Assembly (NCBI RefSeq): GCF_018499505.1
Contig: NZ_JAHDAC010000001.1
Coordinates: 372,001-436,000 of the forward strand
DNA: 64,000 nucleotides
Source: Streptococcus parasanguinis
Lineage (GTDB): Bacteria; Bacillota; Bacilli; Lactobacillales; Streptococcaceae
Direction: 5' to 3'
Of this stretch, positions 36,102 through 47,954 are shown piece by piece (positions within the stretch are counted from its first letter, which is position 1; each line of letters begins with the position of its first letter). The notes under the pieces are model-generated. The model saw only the letters and a program-made list of their open reading frames with translations. It was not told the DNA's origin and did not search any database. A program made the translations under genes and the position numbers.

Positions 36102-37343
36102 ATGAAAATTGAAAAAAGACATCTTTTAAATTATTCCATCCTCATTCCCTATTTGATTTTATCCATCATTGGCTTGATTGTAGTCTATTCGACAACAAGT
36201 GCCTTGGCAATTCAAAGTGGAGTGAGTTCGATTCGAATGGTCCGGACACAGGGGCTCTTTTTCATTCTAAGTCTCCTAACCATCGCCTTGATTTATAAAT
36301 TTAGCTTAAACTTTCTTCGAAATAAAAAAGTGCTGGCTTTTGTCATCTTTATTGAAGTGATTTTGTTGATTTTGTCTAGGTTTATCACAGATACGGTCAA
36401 CGGAGCTCACGGTTGGTTGACGATCCCAGGAGGGTTTAGTATCCAGCCAGCAGAATACCTCAAGGTTATCCTAGTCTGGTATCTGGCCTTGATCTTTTCT
36501 AAACGACAAGACGAAATCCGTGATTATGATTACCAAGCCTTGACGCACAATGAATGGATCCCTAGAAATTTAAACGATTGGCGTTGGCTGACCTTGATTC
36601 TGATTGGAATCGTTGTGATCATGCCGGACTTGGGAAATGCGACGATCTTGGCCTTAACGGTCTTGATCATGATTACGGCTAGTGGAGTGGGCTACCGTTG
36701 GTTCACCTCTTTACTTGGTTTAGTTGTTGGAGCATCGTCCATTGTCCTTGGTTCAATTTGGATTATCGGTGTGGACCGTGTCGCTAAAATTCCTGTCTTT
36801 GGTTATGTAGCCAAACGTTTTAGTGCCTTCTTTAACCCCTTTAATGACTTGTCTGGCGCGGGTCACCAATTAGCTAATTCCTACTATGCCATGAGTAATG
36901 GTGGTTGGTTTGGTTTGGGGCTTGGAAATTCCATTGAAAAACAAGGTTACTTACCAGAAGCCCACACAGACTTTGTGTTTGCGATTGTGATTGAAGAATT
37001 AGGTTTTGTTGGAGCTAGCTTGATTCTTGCTCTCTTATTCTTCTTGATTCTTCGGATCATTTTAGTCGGTATTCGAGCAAAGAATCCTTTTAATTCAATG
37101 ATGGCCATTGGGATCGGTGGGATGATCTTGGTACAAACCTTCATTAACATCGGAGGAATTTCTGGTTTGATTCCGTCTACTGGAGTGACCTTCCCCTTCT
37201 TGTCTCAAGGAGGAAATAGTTTATGGGTCTTATCTGTAGCGATTGCTTTCGTCTTGAATATCGATGCTAGTGAAAAACGAGCCAAAATGGAACAAGAAGG
37301 CATGGTTTTTGAAGAAAAAGGTAAAATCAAACCTTATTATTAA
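36102..37343 (+). CDS. ftsW: FtsW, septal SEDS peptidoglycan glycosyltransferase
   Basis: 413 residues, ten membrane helices, SEDS family. It polymerises lipid II at the division septum together with a class B penicillin-binding protein. The C-terminal signature [20 protein letters not shown] and [15 protein letters not shown] are typical, and the placement directly before ppc is what I recall for FtsW in pneumococcus (the second SEDS protein, at 59827, is RodA-like). The last ~40 residues form a charged cytoplasmic tail. Gap to ppc is 38 nt. Confidence 0.95.
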   Translation: MKIEKRHLLNYSILIPYLILSIIGLIVVYSTTSALAIQSGVSSIRMVRTQGLFFILSLLTIALIYKFSLNFLRNKKVLAFVIFIEVILLILSRFITDTVNGAHGWLTIPGGFSIQPAEYLKVILVWYLALIFSKRQDEIRDYDYQALTHNEWIPRNLNDWRWLTLILIGIVVIMPDLGNATILALTVLIMITASGVGYRWFTSLLGLVVGASSIVLGSIWIIGVDRVAKIPVFGYVAKRFSAFFNPFNDLSGAGHQLANSYYAMSNGGWFGLGLGNSIEKQGYLPEAHTDFVFAIVIEELGFVGASLILALLFFLILRIILVGIRAKNPFNSMMAIGIGGMILVQTFINIGGISGLIPSTGVTFPFLSQGGNSLWVLSVAIAFVLNIDASEKRAKMEQEGMVFEEKGKIKPYY

Positions 37344-37381
37344 AAGGGAATTGTTTAATGGCTATTCAAAAAGGAGAAAAA

Positions 37382-40207
37382 ATGGTCTTACAAAAATTAG
37401 AGAACTTTAGAAATAAAGATATTGTTAAAGAAGAAGCCGAAATTTTAACCAATTTATTGGATGATATTACGAAAAATTTGGTTCGTCCAGAAACATTTGA
37501 AAAGATCTCACAATTGAAAGATCTATCGAAAACAAAGAATTATCGTGATTTGAACCAATTGGTGGAACAACTGACTAATGAAGAAATGACAGTCATTTCA
37601 CGTTATTTTGCCATTTTGCCACTCTTGATTAATATCTCAGAAGATGTCGATTTGGCCTATGAAATCAATCATTTGAATAATGTGGATGGCGAATACCTCG
37701 GAAAACTTTCTTCAACCATTAAAGAAGTTGCGAAGAATGAAGATGCCCAAGAAATTCTTGAAAATCTCAATATTGTGCCTGTTTTAACAGCCCATCCAAC
37801 TCAAGTGCAAAGAAAGACTATGCTGGATCTGACCAATCATATCCACGCTCTTCTTCGTCAGCACCGGGATGTTAAAGCGGGATTGATTAATGAAAACAAG
37901 TGGTATAATAACCTTCGTTGTAATATTGAAATCATGATGCAAACGGATATGATCCGTGACAAAAAATTGAAGGTGACTAATGAGATCACCAACGTCATGG
38001 AATATTACAATAGCTCTTTCTTACAAGCTGTTCCAAACCTTATGTTGGAGTACAAACGCTTGGCAAAAGAGCATGGATTAGAGCTTGAACAACCACGTCC
38101 GATTACAATGGGCATGTGGATTGGGGGAGACCGGGACGGGAATCCTTTTGTAACAGCTGAGACCCTGAAACGTTCAGCAACTATTCAAAGTGAAGTCATT
38201 TTGAACTATTACATCGAAAAGATCTCTAAATTATACCGTCATTTCTCACTATCAACGAGCCTTTCTAAAACAAGTGAAGCAGTAGCTGAAATGGCAGCCT
38301 TATCAAGTGATACATCTGTCTTTCGTGAAAAAGAGCCATACCGTCGTGCTTTCCACTATATCCAGTCAAAATTGATCCAGACTTTGGTCAACTTAAAAGA
38401 ATGGACGATGGTTGGGGAAACTAGAGAAGATCGTTATGCGGTCGAGAGATTATTGGGAGCAAATAATCACCAACAAGGGCCAGTTTCTGATTATATTGGT
38501 AATCGTATCTCTGGAGCTCTAAAGAAAATTTCTGAGAAAGAGTCTCCAGCTTACGCCTCTGCTCAAGAATTTAAAGAAGACCTTGAAAAGATCAAAGATT
38601 CCTTGTTAGAAAACAAATCGGAGTATTTAATTTCTGGTGAGTTTGCAGAACTTCTAGAAGCCATCGATGTTTTTGGTTTCTATCTCGCCTCTATTGATAT
38701 GCGTCAGGATTCGAGTGTACATGAAGCCTGTGTGGCAGAATTGCTGAAATCAGCAGGGATTAATGACCACTATTCCGATTTATCAGAGGATGAAAAGTGT
38801 CAAGTTCTCTTGAAAGAACTTTTAGAAGACCCACGTATTTTATCAGCAACTCATGCTGAAAAATCTGAACTGCTTGAAAAAGAATTAGCGATTTTCCAAA
38901 CGGCCCGTGAATTGAAGGATCGTTTAGGAGAAGAAGTCATTCGTCAAAACATCATTTCTCATGCAACCAGTGTGTCAGATATGTTGGAACTGGCAGTGAT
39001 GTTAAAAGAAGTGGGCTTAGTCGATACGGAAAAAGCTCGCGTTCAAATCGTACCTTTGTTTGAAACGATCGAAGATTTGGATCATTCAGAAGAAACCATG
39101 AGAAGTTACTTGTCTCTTCCGATTGCCAAACGTTGGATTGCTTCTAAGAACAACTACCAAGAGATTATGTTAGGCTATTCTGATTCCAACAAAGATGGTG
39201 GATACTTGTCTTCTTGTTGGACCCTCTTTAAAGCTCAACAACAATTGACCGCTATCGGAGACGAGTTTGGAGTGAAGATTACCTTCTTCCATGGTCGTGG
39301 TGGTACGGTTGGTCGTGGTGGAGGTCCTACTTATGAAGCCATCACTTCTCAACCGTTGAAATCCATTAATGACCGTATCCGCTTAACCGAGCAAGGGGAA
39401 GTGATCGGCAATAAATATGGAAATAAAGATGCTGCCTACTACAACCTTGAGATGCTCGTTTCTGCAACCATTAACCGAATGATTGCCGAACAAAAGAGTC
39501 CATTCTCTATGTTTGATCGTTTCGGGGAAGTCATGGATAAAGTCGTGAATCGCAGTTACGATATCTATCGTGATTTGGTCTTTGGAAATGAGCACTTCTA
39601 TGACTACTTCTTTGAATCAAGTCCGATCAAAGCAATTTCAAGCTTTAATATTGGTTCACGTCCTGCTGCTCGTAAGACCATTACAGAAATCGGTGGTTTG
39701 CGTGCTATCCCATGGGTCTTCTCATGGTCACAAAGTCGGGTGATGTTCCCTGGTTGGTACGGAGTAGGTTCTAGCTTTAAGGAATTTATCGATGAGGATC
39801 CTGAGAATATCGAAACCCTTCGATACATGTATAAAAACTGGCCTTTCTTCCAATCTCTCTTGTCAAATGTGGACATGGTCTTATCCAAAGCCAATATGGA
39901 TATTGCCTTTGAGTACGCGCAATTGTGTGAAGAAGAAGAAGTTCGCAATATTTATCAGATTATCTTACATGAATGGCAATTGACCAAGGACATCATCTTG
40001 ATGATTGAGGAACAAGACGAGTTGCTCGCGGAGAACCCTTATCTGAAAGAAAGTTTGGATTACCGGATGCCGTACTTTAACGTCCTGAACTATATTCAGT
40101 TAGAATTGATTCGACGTCAACGGACTGGACAACTACCAGCCGATCAAGACAAGCTGATCCATATCACCATCAATGGAGTGGCTACAGGATTACGAAATTC
40201 AGGTTAA
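37382..40207 (+). CDS. ppc: Phosphoenolpyruvate carboxylase
   Basis: Makes oxaloacetate from PEP and bicarbonate to feed aspartate-family synthesis. 941 residues from ATG 37382 (MVLQKLENF), chosen because AAGGAG lies 6-7 nt upstream and the pneumococcal protein begins in the same way; an ATG at 37358 would add eight residues. Catalytic segments: [48 protein letters not shown], and the C-terminal GLRNSG. It probably shares the ftsW transcript and ends at a terminator. Confidence 0.97.
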   Translation: MVLQKLENFRNKDIVKEEAEILTNLLDDITKNLVRPETFEKISQLKDLSKTKNYRDLNQLVEQLTNEEMTVISRYFAILPLLINISEDVDLAYEINHLNNVDGEYLGKLSSTIKEVAKNEDAQEILENLNIVPVLTAHPTQVQRKTMLDLTNHIHALLRQHRDVKAGLINENKWYNNLRCNIEIMMQTDMIRDKKLKVTNEITNVMEYYNSSFLQAVPNLMLEYKRLAKEHGLELEQPRPITMGMWIGGDRDGNPFVTAETLKRSATIQSEVILNYYIEKISKLYRHFSLSTSLSKTSEAVAEMAALSSDTSVFREKEPYRRAFHYIQSKLIQTLVNLKEWTMVGETREDRYAVERLLGANNHQQGPVSDYIGNRISGALKKISEKESPAYASAQEFKEDLEKIKDSLLENKSEYLISGEFAELLEAIDVFGFYLASIDMRQDSSVHEACVAELLKSAGINDHYSDLSEDEKCQVLLKELLEDPRILSATHAEKSELLEKELAIFQTARELKDRLGEEVIRQNIISHATSVSDMLELAVMLKEVGLVDTEKARVQIVPLFETIEDLDHSEETMRSYLSLPIAKRWIASKNNYQEIMLGYSDSNKDGGYLSSCWTLFKAQQQLTAIGDEFGVKITFFHGRGGTVGRGGGPTYEAITSQPLKSINDRIRLTEQGEVIGNKYGNKDAAYYNLEMLVSATINRMIAEQKSPFSMFDRFGEVMDKVVNRSYDIYRDLVFGNEHFYDYFFESSPIKAISSFNIGSRPAARKTITEIGGLRAIPWVFSWSQSRVMFPGWYGVGSSFKEFIDEDPENIETLRYMYKNWPFFQSLLSNVDMVLSKANMDIAFEYAQLCEEEEVRNIYQIILHEWQLTKDIILMIEEQDELLAENPYLKESLDYRMPYFNVLNYIQLELIRRQRTGQLPADQDKLIHITINGVATGLRNSG

Positions 40208-40236
40208 AAAAATCGGAACATTGTCCCGATTTTTTC
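40206..40236 (+). terminator. Terminator of ftsW-ppc
   Basis: AAAAATCGG (40208-40216) pairs with CCGATTTTT (40226-40234), loop 9 nt, followed by T run. Confidence 0.9.
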
Positions 40237-40384
40237 TGCTCTGAAATGAAGTGATAGAAGATGCTTAACGAGCTTAAATTGAAGATTTTAAATGAGAATT
40301 TTCAAAGCTAGAACAGGATCTTTCAGCAAGATGACAAAATAAAAGAAAAGAAGAGGAATAATTAAGAAAATATAGGTAAAAGGC

Positions 40385-40413
40385 TTGCAATTTTATCTAA
40401 AATTCGATAGAAT
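40385..40413 (+). promoter_or_regulatory. Promoter of tuf
   Basis: -35 TTGCAA (40385-40390), 17-bp spacer, -10 TAGAAT (40408-40413). The 5' leader would be ~65 nt. Nothing else is seen in 40237-40384. Confidence 0.8.
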
Positions 40414-40484
40414 AGTAAGGAAAGTTAGACTGTATTGCCTACTGTCTATCTATAAAATATATTTTATTGGAGGCTTTTACTCAA

Positions 40485-41681
<1,197 letters not shown>

Positions 41682-41722
41682 TTCGATCTAGTTCCCAGAT
41701 TAACAATTATATAGACAGACAG

Positions 41723-41748
41723 AAAACCCCGTGAAGACGGGGTTTTTA
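41723..41748 (+). terminator. Terminator of tuf
   Basis: 10-bp stem AAAACCCCGT (41723-41732), GAAG loop, ACGGGGTTTT (41737-41746), T run. Confidence 0.95.
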
Positions 41749-41845
41749 TTTTGGTAAAAAGTAAAATGAGCTTGTGCAACCTTTCATTATGACGAAAATT
41801 ATGGTAAAATAGATAGTATAAAATTAGAAAAAAGAGGTATGTGAA

Positions 41846-42604
41846 ATGTCACGTAAACCATTTATCGCTGGTAACTGGAAAATGAACAAAAATCCAGAAG
41901 AAGCAAAAGCATTCGTTGAAGCTGTAGCATCAAAACTTCCTTCAGCTGACCTTGTTGAAGCTGGTATCGCAGCTCCTGCAGTTGACTTGACAACTGTTCT
42001 TGCTGCTGCTAAAGGTTCAAACCTTAAAGTTGCTGCCCAAAACACTTACTTTGAAAATGCTGGTGCCTTCACTGGTGAAACTAGCCCACAAGTTTTGAAA
42101 GAAATCGGTACTGACTACGTTGTGATCGGTCACTCAGAACGTCGTGACTACTTCCATGAAACTGATGAAGATATCAACAAAAAAGCAAAAGCAATCTTTG
42201 CGAACGGCATGCTTCCAATCATCTGTTGTGGTGAAAGCCTTGAAACTTACGAAGCTGGTAAAGCAGCAGAATTCGTAGGTGCTCAAGTTTCAGCTGCCCT
42301 TGCTGGATTGACTGCAGAACAAGTCGCTTCAACAGTTATCGCATACGAACCAATCTGGGCGATCGGTACTGGTAAATCAGCTTCACAAGACGACGCACAA
42401 AAAATGTGTAAAGTTGTTCGTGACGTTGTAGCTGCTGACTTTGGTCAAGAAGTGGCTGACAAAGTACGTGTTCAATACGGTGGTTCAGTGAAACCTGAAA
42501 ACGTTGCTGAATACATGGCTTGTCCAGACGTTGACGGAGCTCTTGTAGGTGGTGCATCACTTGATCCAGAAAGCTTCTTGGCATTGCTTGACTTTGTTAA
42601 ATAA
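41846..42604 (+). CDS. tpiA: Triosephosphate isomerase
   Basis: 252 residues; interconverts dihydroxyacetone phosphate and glyceraldehyde 3-phosphate. Starts [15 protein letters not shown] with the catalytic Lys in NWKMNK; catalytic His in [20 protein letters not shown] with the catalytic Glu and flexible loop; and [11 protein letters not shown] at the phosphate site. Highly biased codons like tuf. Ribosome site AAAGAGG. A TAAAAT -10 box lies near 41805, and a terminator follows. Confidence 0.98.
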   Translation: MSRKPFIAGNWKMNKNPEEAKAFVEAVASKLPSADLVEAGIAAPAVDLTTVLAAAKGSNLKVAAQNTYFENAGAFTGETSPQVLKEIGTDYVVIGHSERRDYFHETDEDINKKAKAIFANGMLPIICCGESLETYEAGKAAEFVGAQVSAALAGLTAEQVASTVIAYEPIWAIGTGKSASQDDAQKMCKVVRDVVAADFGQEVADKVRVQYGGSVKPENVAEYMACPDVDGALVGGASLDPESFLALLDFVK

Positions 42605-42612
42605 TGACATAT

Positions 42613-42641
42613 AAAAAGGCGAGAGGTTTCTCGTCTTTTTT
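42613..42641 (+). terminator. Terminator of tpiA
   Basis: 12-bp stem with one G-T pair (42613-42624 with 42629-42640), loop GGTT, then T run. Confidence 0.9.
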
Positions 42642-42650
42642 TATAGTAGA

Positions 42651-42677
42651 AAAGACCAGCTACAAAGCTGGTCTTTT
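42651..42677 (-). terminator. Terminator of the murM-murN operon
   Basis: AAAAGACCAGC with GCTGGTCTTTT, 6-nt loop. On the minus strand it ends in a T run just past the murN stop. Confidence 0.85.
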
Positions 42678-42680
42678 AAG

Positions 42681-43916
42681 TTAGGAACGTCCTAATAGTT
42701 TCTTAATGAGAGAAATCAGTTTGTATTTAAGAGGACGGGGATAATAACGGAAGGTCCCCATCTTACGAACGATGTAGCCATTGAAGTTTTGTTTGAAACG
42801 AAGCACACCGTCTGACCCGTCAAAGATTCCTTGAATACCCAGGAAGTTATATTTTGGGATACCACGTTTGATGGTTTCAAGCATCATATATTCTTGGAGA
42901 ACAGCAGGAGCATAGAACTTATTAAATTCTGTATAAGAGCCACTGAATAAATAGGTGGATTCTTGTGGCATATAGACGAAGAGGCTACCTGCAAGAATGA
43001 CGTCTTGATCTCCATATTTTTCAATATATTCCTTTGCTTCATTAATCCGAATGGAAAGTTTACTTATTTGCAGATTTAATTGTGATATTTGTTTATTTAC
43101 TTTCGCAGAATTAATACCTGATGAAACTTTTTCTATTAGAGGGTTAATTTGAGATTGAAGATCATTATGTTTTGATTGTAATATTGCTAGATAGTGTTCG
43201 AAATTCAGTGTCGCAATCATAAATTCCACTTTGTCGCCAAAACTATCATAGAAGGTTTGGTAATAATCTAAGGTCTTATCTTGATAGTCTCGACGGTCAC
43301 TGGTAGAAGAAGTAATTTCCTTGAAGAGCTGCAGTTCATCTCTGTTTAACCGTTTCAATTGAATGCCAAAAGCCTTAGCTTTCTTAACAAGTGGCTTTCC
43401 TTTTTTACTGAAGCTCGTAAGAAGATTTTTTTCGGTGATGCCCTCCATGTCTTTTACATAATGCCAATCAGGTTCTCCTCCTGGATAACCTGTTGTTAAA
43501 CCATCATGCTGATAGCCCAATTTTTTAAGGGTATCCATGAAATGGGTTTGCTCTTCACTGGTTGGATTGCCGTCACTGTCAAAAGTTTGATAGGTATCAT
43601 AGGGCTTAATAACGAGTTCAATAGCTCCATTTTCTTTCGCATAGTCTTTTAAAGCTGCATAGAAGGGTTCTAGCATAGCCTCCTCTTGGTAAAGGGGGCC
43701 AGAATTGATTTCCATATGGAGACCACCTGTCATAGGAAGACTGTACAAGATCGCTGCCACTTGGATTTGATCTTCTTGTTTCCAAGCGATAAATTGGACC
43801 GTGTTTCCTCGCTTTTCAAGCAGATCTGCCATTTCAGCAGACTGGATAAAAGAGCGATGGGAGACAGTATTTGCAAATGAGGTAAATTCTTCTTTTGAAA
43901 TTGTCGTAAGAGTCAT
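42681..43916 (-). CDS. murN: MurN-type (FemAB) peptidoglycan branching aminoacyltransferase
   Basis: 411 residues of the FemABX family: two GNAT-like halves plus a helical arm (~235-290, QSKHNDLQSQINPLIEKVSSG and on). These enzymes take an amino acid from aminoacyl-tRNA to lengthen the branch on lipid II. In pneumococcus MurN adds the second residue, L-alanine. Assignment as MurN rather than MurM rests on being the downstream gene and on recognition of features such as LGYQHDGLTTGYPGGEPDWHY. 5-nt gap after murM. Confidence 0.88.
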   Translation of the reverse strand: MTLTTISKEEFTSFANTVSHRSFIQSAEMADLLEKRGNTVQFIAWKQEDQIQVAAILYSLPMTGGLHMEINSGPLYQEEAMLEPFYAALKDYAKENGAIELVIKPYDTYQTFDSDGNPTSEEQTHFMDTLKKLGYQHDGLTTGYPGGEPDWHYVKDMEGITEKNLLTSFSKKGKPLVKKAKAFGIQLKRLNRDELQLFKEITSSTSDRRDYQDKTLDYYQTFYDSFGDKVEFMIATLNFEHYLAILQSKHNDLQSQINPLIEKVSSGINSAKVNKQISQLNLQISKLSIRINEAKEYIEKYGDQDVILAGSLFVYMPQESTYLFSGSYTEFNKFYAPAVLQEYMMLETIKRGIPKYNFLGIQGIFDGSDGVLRFKQNFNGYIVRKMGTFRYYPRPLKYKLISLIKKLLGRS

Positions 43917-43921
43917 GTAAC

Positions 43922-45133
43922 TTATTTACTCCTTAATTTTTTCCGGATCTTGTAGACTTTGTTTACAAGTGGATAGAGTGGACTGGTTGGGAGGTTGAAT
44001 TCCCCAACAAATTCTTCAATGACAGGATTAAATTTTGATTTGAAATGATAGAGACCACCATCGAGTGAATTTTCAATGCCCCCCATATTTTGCCAAGAAG
44101 CACCACGGTCGAAAGCGTGTTGGGCAGTTTCATACCAGGTGAGGATAGCAGGTTGGTAACGGCGGAATTCTTCATCCATCCCTGCATAAACATTTTCAGA
44201 CGTCCCACCGAATTCAAGGGTTAAGGTCCCAGATAAAGGAACAACCTGTCTACCTGCTTGGAGATGCTGTTCAAGAAATTGCAGTTCTTCCTCTATCCGC
44301 TCTTTTTCTTTTTGGTTATTCTCAACCTTGCCAGGCTTTGTTTTTTCTGTGAATTTTTCAGCATCTGCCTTGTTTTTTTCAAGATCTTTTATAAGGGAGG
44401 TTTTCCGTTCCTCGAGATCTAGAGTAGACAAAGTAATGTAGGATTGTCCTTGGTAGGTAGTGAGCAGTTTTTCGTAGTAGTCTTTTCCACGTAAATGAAT
44501 GCTTTTACGAGCCTCAGTCTTTTTCATGAGAGAAGCAAAGTCCTTCAACAATTCAGTCCCGCCAAATTGGACATGGATCTCTTTGTTTCGAGCAGTTCGG
44601 ATGGCTTGTCGAGTAGATTTTGAAAGATCTTGCTCAGTGAAAAACTCTTTGTGGATATTTGCTTGAAAGCGTGGTTGGATATTTTCTGCCATATCACTGG
44701 TTCGGCCAGTCCATTCAACCCCTTCTTTAGTTAAGGTGTCGATCATCGCTTGCACAGCAGGAGCTTCTGTCTGTTCTTGTCCAATCAAGTGTTTACTCAA
44801 GAAAAGATTTGGATCAAATTTCACAAACAAGGCCTTGTATTGTTTGGCTATCTTTTTAAGGGACTGGATCACAAATGAAACCAGCTCTTTGTTTTGGTAA
44901 TCCATGATGGGGCCTCGAGGAATGTAAAGCATGGAAAAGCCAAGCGGCAGGGGTTGAATCAAGATGCTAGCAACAGCGACTAATTGGTCTTCTTGATAAA
45001 AACCAACCCGTTCATTTCCCCAATTATCTTTGATTTTTGCCCATGAGCTGCTTTGTAAGAGATTGGTTTGGTCACTCTGAATAACAAAGTCATCATGCTC
45101 ACTAGCAGAAATTCCTAGCTGGTAATTGTACAT
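43922..45133 (-). CDS. murM: MurM-type (FemAB) peptidoglycan branching aminoacyltransferase
   Basis: 403 residues, FemABX family. The N-terminal part carries SSWAKIKDNWGNERVGFY and YIPRGPIMDY, and a charged coiled arm lies ~230-290 (EERKTSLIKDLEKNKADAEK). The pneumococcal homologue adds L-serine or L-alanine to the stem-peptide lysine, making branched cross-links that influence beta-lactam resistance and stress responses. It lies 3 nt after a HAD phosphatase gene and 5 nt before murN, so it is part of a four-gene operon. Confidence 0.88.
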   Translation of the reverse strand: MYNYQLGISASEHDDFVIQSDQTNLLQSSSWAKIKDNWGNERVGFYQEDQLVAVASILIQPLPLGFSMLYIPRGPIMDYQNKELVSFVIQSLKKIAKQYKALFVKFDPNLFLSKHLIGQEQTEAPAVQAMIDTLTKEGVEWTGRTSDMAENIQPRFQANIHKEFFTEQDLSKSTRQAIRTARNKEIHVQFGGTELLKDFASLMKKTEARKSIHLRGKDYYEKLLTTYQGQSYITLSTLDLEERKTSLIKDLEKNKADAEKFTEKTKPGKVENNQKEKERIEEELQFLEQHLQAGRQVVPLSGTLTLEFGGTSENVYAGMDEEFRRYQPAILTWYETAQHAFDRGASWQNMGGIENSLDGGLYHFKSKFNPVIEEFVGEFNLPTSPLYPLVNKVYKIRKKLRSK

Positions 45134-45136
45134 TTC

Positions 45137-45943
45137 TTATAATACCCACTTTCTAATGGCGTATGCAACGCCAGATTCATCATTTGATTTGGTGATAGTT
45201 GTAGCAATTTTTTTAAGAGCTGGATTGCCATTCTCCATAACGACGGCATGTCCCACGGCTTCTAGCATGGAGCGGTCATTTTCCTCATCTCCGATAGCCA
45301 TGGTTTCTTCTTGCTGGATTCCAAGTCGTTCAGCTAGATGAAGAACAGCTGCTCCCTTATTGGTTGTTTTCCCTAGAATTTCTAAATAAAAAGGAGCTGA
45401 TTTGACCATAGTGAAGCGGTCCTCGAATTCTTTAGGGATTTTTGCAATCGCAGCATCCAGAATGTCTGGTTCATCGATATACATGGCCTTGACAAATTCT
45501 TTCTCACGAACTTCTTCAGGCGTCCGGTAATAAAGGGGCATATTGACCAGTTGAGATTCATGAATGGTGTAGCGTCCGATATCTCGATTGCTGGTATAGA
45601 TGCCGTCTTTAGTAATAGCATGAGAGTGGATTTGGAGTTTGTTAGCAAGAGACTCGATATCGAGATAGTCCTCATAATCTAAAAGGTCTTTGATGAGTTC
45701 TTTTCCAGTAGCAGTTTCTTGCACCAGACCGCCATTAAAGGTAATGACATAGTCTCCAGGATCCATCAAATGGAGTTCTTTTAAAAGTTTTGAGACCCCT
45801 GCGATAGGACGACCGGTTGTGATCACGATTTTAACGCCTGCGGCTTTAGCGTCTTGAATGGCTTCAAATACAGAAGGTGTGATCTCTTTTTTTGAATTGA
45901 GAAGTGTACCGTCGATATCGATCGCAACTAATTTAATGGACAT
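45137..45943 (-). CDS. Cof-type HAD-IIB phosphatase
   Basis: 268 residues from ATG 45943 (MSIKLVAIDIDGTLLNSKK), chosen for the ribosome site AGGAGAGAC; an upstream in-frame start at 45967 would lie well inside the HD gene. HAD motifs DIDGTLLN, ITTGRPIAG and GDEENDRSML are complete. It is the third Cof-type phosphatase in the window. It overlaps the HD phosphohydrolase gene by 11 nt and runs straight into murM; the substrate is unknown. Confidence 0.93.
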   Translation of the reverse strand: MSIKLVAIDIDGTLLNSKKEITPSVFEAIQDAKAAGVKIVITTGRPIAGVSKLLKELHLMDPGDYVITFNGGLVQETATGKELIKDLLDYEDYLDIESLANKLQIHSHAITKDGIYTSNRDIGRYTIHESQLVNMPLYYRTPEEVREKEFVKAMYIDEPDILDAAIAKIPKEFEDRFTMVKSAPFYLEILGKTTNKGAAVLHLAERLGIQQEETMAIGDEENDRSMLEAVGHAVVMENGNPALKKIATTITKSNDESGVAYAIRKWVL

Positions 45944-47243
45944 CCGTCTCTCCTGTAAAATAATCATTGGTGATATAGGAAGTGAATTCCTCTACTTGCT
46001 TACTGAAAAGTCCATTAACCTCCAGCATTTCTTTTGGGAAATAGAAGCGGTTGTCCCCATAGCGAGTTCCTGCAAGAGCAGCGACGAGTGGAGACAACTG
46101 AGACAATTCAGCGAGACTCCCATCTTTTCGGATCATCTCGATCTGAGTCCGCGGTTTTTCAAGCTCTGGTCGATAAATATCGTAGGGCAGGTCGAAATTT
46201 TGATGAATAGCGGTGTAGTAGGTTGGATTAAACCCAACCTCTTTAATCAGTTTTTCAAGGATTGCTAAGTCTTTTCGCTTATCTTCTGTAAATAGAATCG
46301 ATTTAAAGACTTTCCGATTAATATAGCGCTGAGCAAGATCAGACAAGATGGTATCCGGACTATCCATCCAGACTTGGAAATAGGTATTCATCACACCGTC
46401 ATCTAGATTTAAGTAGTCTTGGATAGTGACTTCTTCTTCAAAAAATGGAATCAAGCGAGGTGAAGTCAGTTGAAAATACTCTTTCTGATCTGGATAAATG
46501 GTTCTAGCGCGTTTGAGTAGATTTTGAAGGAGGACTTCCATGGCACGAGTAGCCGGGTGGAAGTAGACCTGCATATACATTTGGTAACGGCTGACCACGT
46601 AATCCTCGACAGCATGCATGCCATTTTGTTGGAAGGCAATGCCATTTTCAATCGGTCGAATGACGCGCAAAATACGGGTCAAGTCAAATTTTCCATAGGA
46701 AGCACCCGTAAAAAAGGCATCCCGCAGTAAATAATCCATCCGGTCCACATCAATTTGACTAGAAATCAATTGTACCACTTGTTTATTGGGATAGGTATGA
46801 TCAATGACGCTGGCTACACGATTTGGGAAATCAGGTGCTACCTGTAAGAGGATCTGATTGACCTCCGTCTCTGGACTGGTGATGATCAGCTGGGTCATTT
46901 TTTCATGATCCGTCCCAAACAGTCCTTCGAAGGTATGGGAATAGGCACCATGTCCAATGTCATGAAGAAGAGCGGCTGTCATGGTCAGTAAGTTTTCATT
47001 AGAATTCCATTGCTCTGCATACTTTTCCTCAAAAATAGACAGAATGCGTCTTGAAATTTCATAGGCACCAAGACAGTGAGAAAAACGACTATGCTCCCCA
47101 CCGTGGAAGGTGAAACCAGATGTCCCCAGTTGTTTGATGCGGCGTAGTCGTTGAAATTCTTTACTATTAATTAATTGATAAATGATGGGATGATCCACAT
47201 GAACGTAATCATGCACGGGATCGCGAAAGACTTTTTCATTCAT
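45933..47243 (-). CDS. HD-domain phosphohydrolase (dNTPase-like, YwfO/EF1143 type)
   Basis: 436 residues. FRDPVHDYVHVDHPI at the N terminus, GEHSRFSHCLGAYEI and LLHDIGHGAYSHTFEG (HD at ~94-95) give the metal-binding His/Asp set of SAMHD1-like enzymes; the Enterococcus homologue EF1143 is a dNTP triphosphohydrolase. It probably trims dNTP pools. First gene of the operon with a HAD phosphatase, murM and murN; divergent from the DUF1934 gene with a 115-bp shared promoter region. Confidence 0.92.
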   Translation of the reverse strand: MNEKVFRDPVHDYVHVDHPIIYQLINSKEFQRLRRIKQLGTSGFTFHGGEHSRFSHCLGAYEISRRILSIFEEKYAEQWNSNENLLTMTAALLHDIGHGAYSHTFEGLFGTDHEKMTQLIITSPETEVNQILLQVAPDFPNRVASVIDHTYPNKQVVQLISSQIDVDRMDYLLRDAFFTGASYGKFDLTRILRVIRPIENGIAFQQNGMHAVEDYVVSRYQMYMQVYFHPATRAMEVLLQNLLKRARTIYPDQKEYFQLTSPRLIPFFEEEVTIQDYLNLDDGVMNTYFQVWMDSPDTILSDLAQRYINRKVFKSILFTEDKRKDLAILEKLIKEVGFNPTYYTAIHQNFDLPYDIYRPELEKPRTQIEMIRKDGSLAELSQLSPLVAALAGTRYGDNRFYFPKEMLEVNGLFSKQVEEFTSYITNDYFTGETDVH

Positions 47244-47358
47244 GGGTCTATTATAGCAAAAAAAAGCCTATTTTGCGATCTAGAGACTAATAGGGGCAGT
47301 CAAAATGCGTAAAATTTGATAGAATAGTAGGGCAAGAAAAGAAGAGAAGGAGACAAAG

Positions 47359-47742
47359 ATGCAGATTCGCATTCAAAATACCATTCGATTTGGAGAAGAA
47401 ATGGAAATCGTTGATCAGTACTATCAAGGTGAATGGAAGGAAAAAGCAGGTTTTCAATATCTCTTGTATACCAATGAAGAAGATGAAAAGGTTGCTTTGA
47501 AATTTTCCAACGATGAATTGGTCATGACACGATTCTCAAGTCCTAAATCCATCATGCGTTTCTACAAAAATGAAGATGGTGGGGCAATTATTCCAACTCC
47601 GATGGGCATTCAGCAGTTTTTGATTACAACAGATATCTTTCAATTAGAAGCAGGTCATTTGCAAATCTCTTATCGCTTGTTAACTCTCGATGGAGAACAG
47701 GAATTTGCCAATTATCAATTACTGGTAGAATGGGAAGAATAG
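47359..47742 (+). CDS. DUF1934 (YwiB-like) protein
   Basis: 127 residues, all-beta lipocalin-like. The paired strands MRFYKNEDGGAIIPTPMGIQQFLITT and HLQISYRLL are the family core. Function unknown. Ribosome site GAGAAGGAG. TG-A-TAGAAT (47317-47325) is the likely extended -10 box. No terminator is evident before the riboswitch promoter. Confidence 0.9.
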   Translation: MQIRIQNTIRFGEEMEIVDQYYQGEWKEKAGFQYLLYTNEEDEKVALKFSNDELVMTRFSSPKSIMRFYKNEDGGAIIPTPMGIQQFLITTDIFQLEAGHLQISYRLLTLDGEQEFANYQLLVEWEE

Positions 47743-47769
47743 ACCTCATTAAATTATTAGAGATCCCGC

Positions 47770-47797
47770 TTGCTTTATTCTATAAAAATGGTATAAT
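47770..47797 (+). promoter_or_regulatory. Promoter of the riboswitch-ATPase transcript
   Basis: -35 TTGCTT (47770-47775), 16-bp spacer, -10 TATAAT (47792-47797). Start is expected near 47804, just before the aptamer. Confidence 0.75.
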
Positions 47798-47802
47798 AAA
47801 AC

Positions 47803-47911
47803 CACTCAAGGGAGTAGCTGGCGGTTTTCCGCGATAGTGTCGTCATTACGAAATTATTTCCGGCACTATATTAAACGGCGAGACTTGTTTTTTCAAACAG
47901 GTCTCTTTTTT
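47803..47911 (+). promoter_or_regulatory. yybP-ykoY manganese riboswitch with terminator
   Basis: The aptamer shows the conserved pieces: AAGGGAGTAGC near 47809, a GCGG/CCGC helix, GTGTCGTCA and CCGGCAC (47838-47866 area), and 3' GGCGAGAC. A perfect-looking 11-bp terminator, GAGACTTGTTT (47880-47890) with CAAACAG-GTCTC (47895-47905 paired, one G-T), followed by six T, shares GAGAC with the aptamer's 3' end, so the two folds exclude each other. This class senses Mn2+ and turns expression on. Its place before a P-type ATPase is the known streptococcal arrangement. Confidence 0.9.
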
Positions 47912-47954
47912 GTGCAAAAGAGACCTAGTAGAAAGCTATAAGGAGGAAATTATT

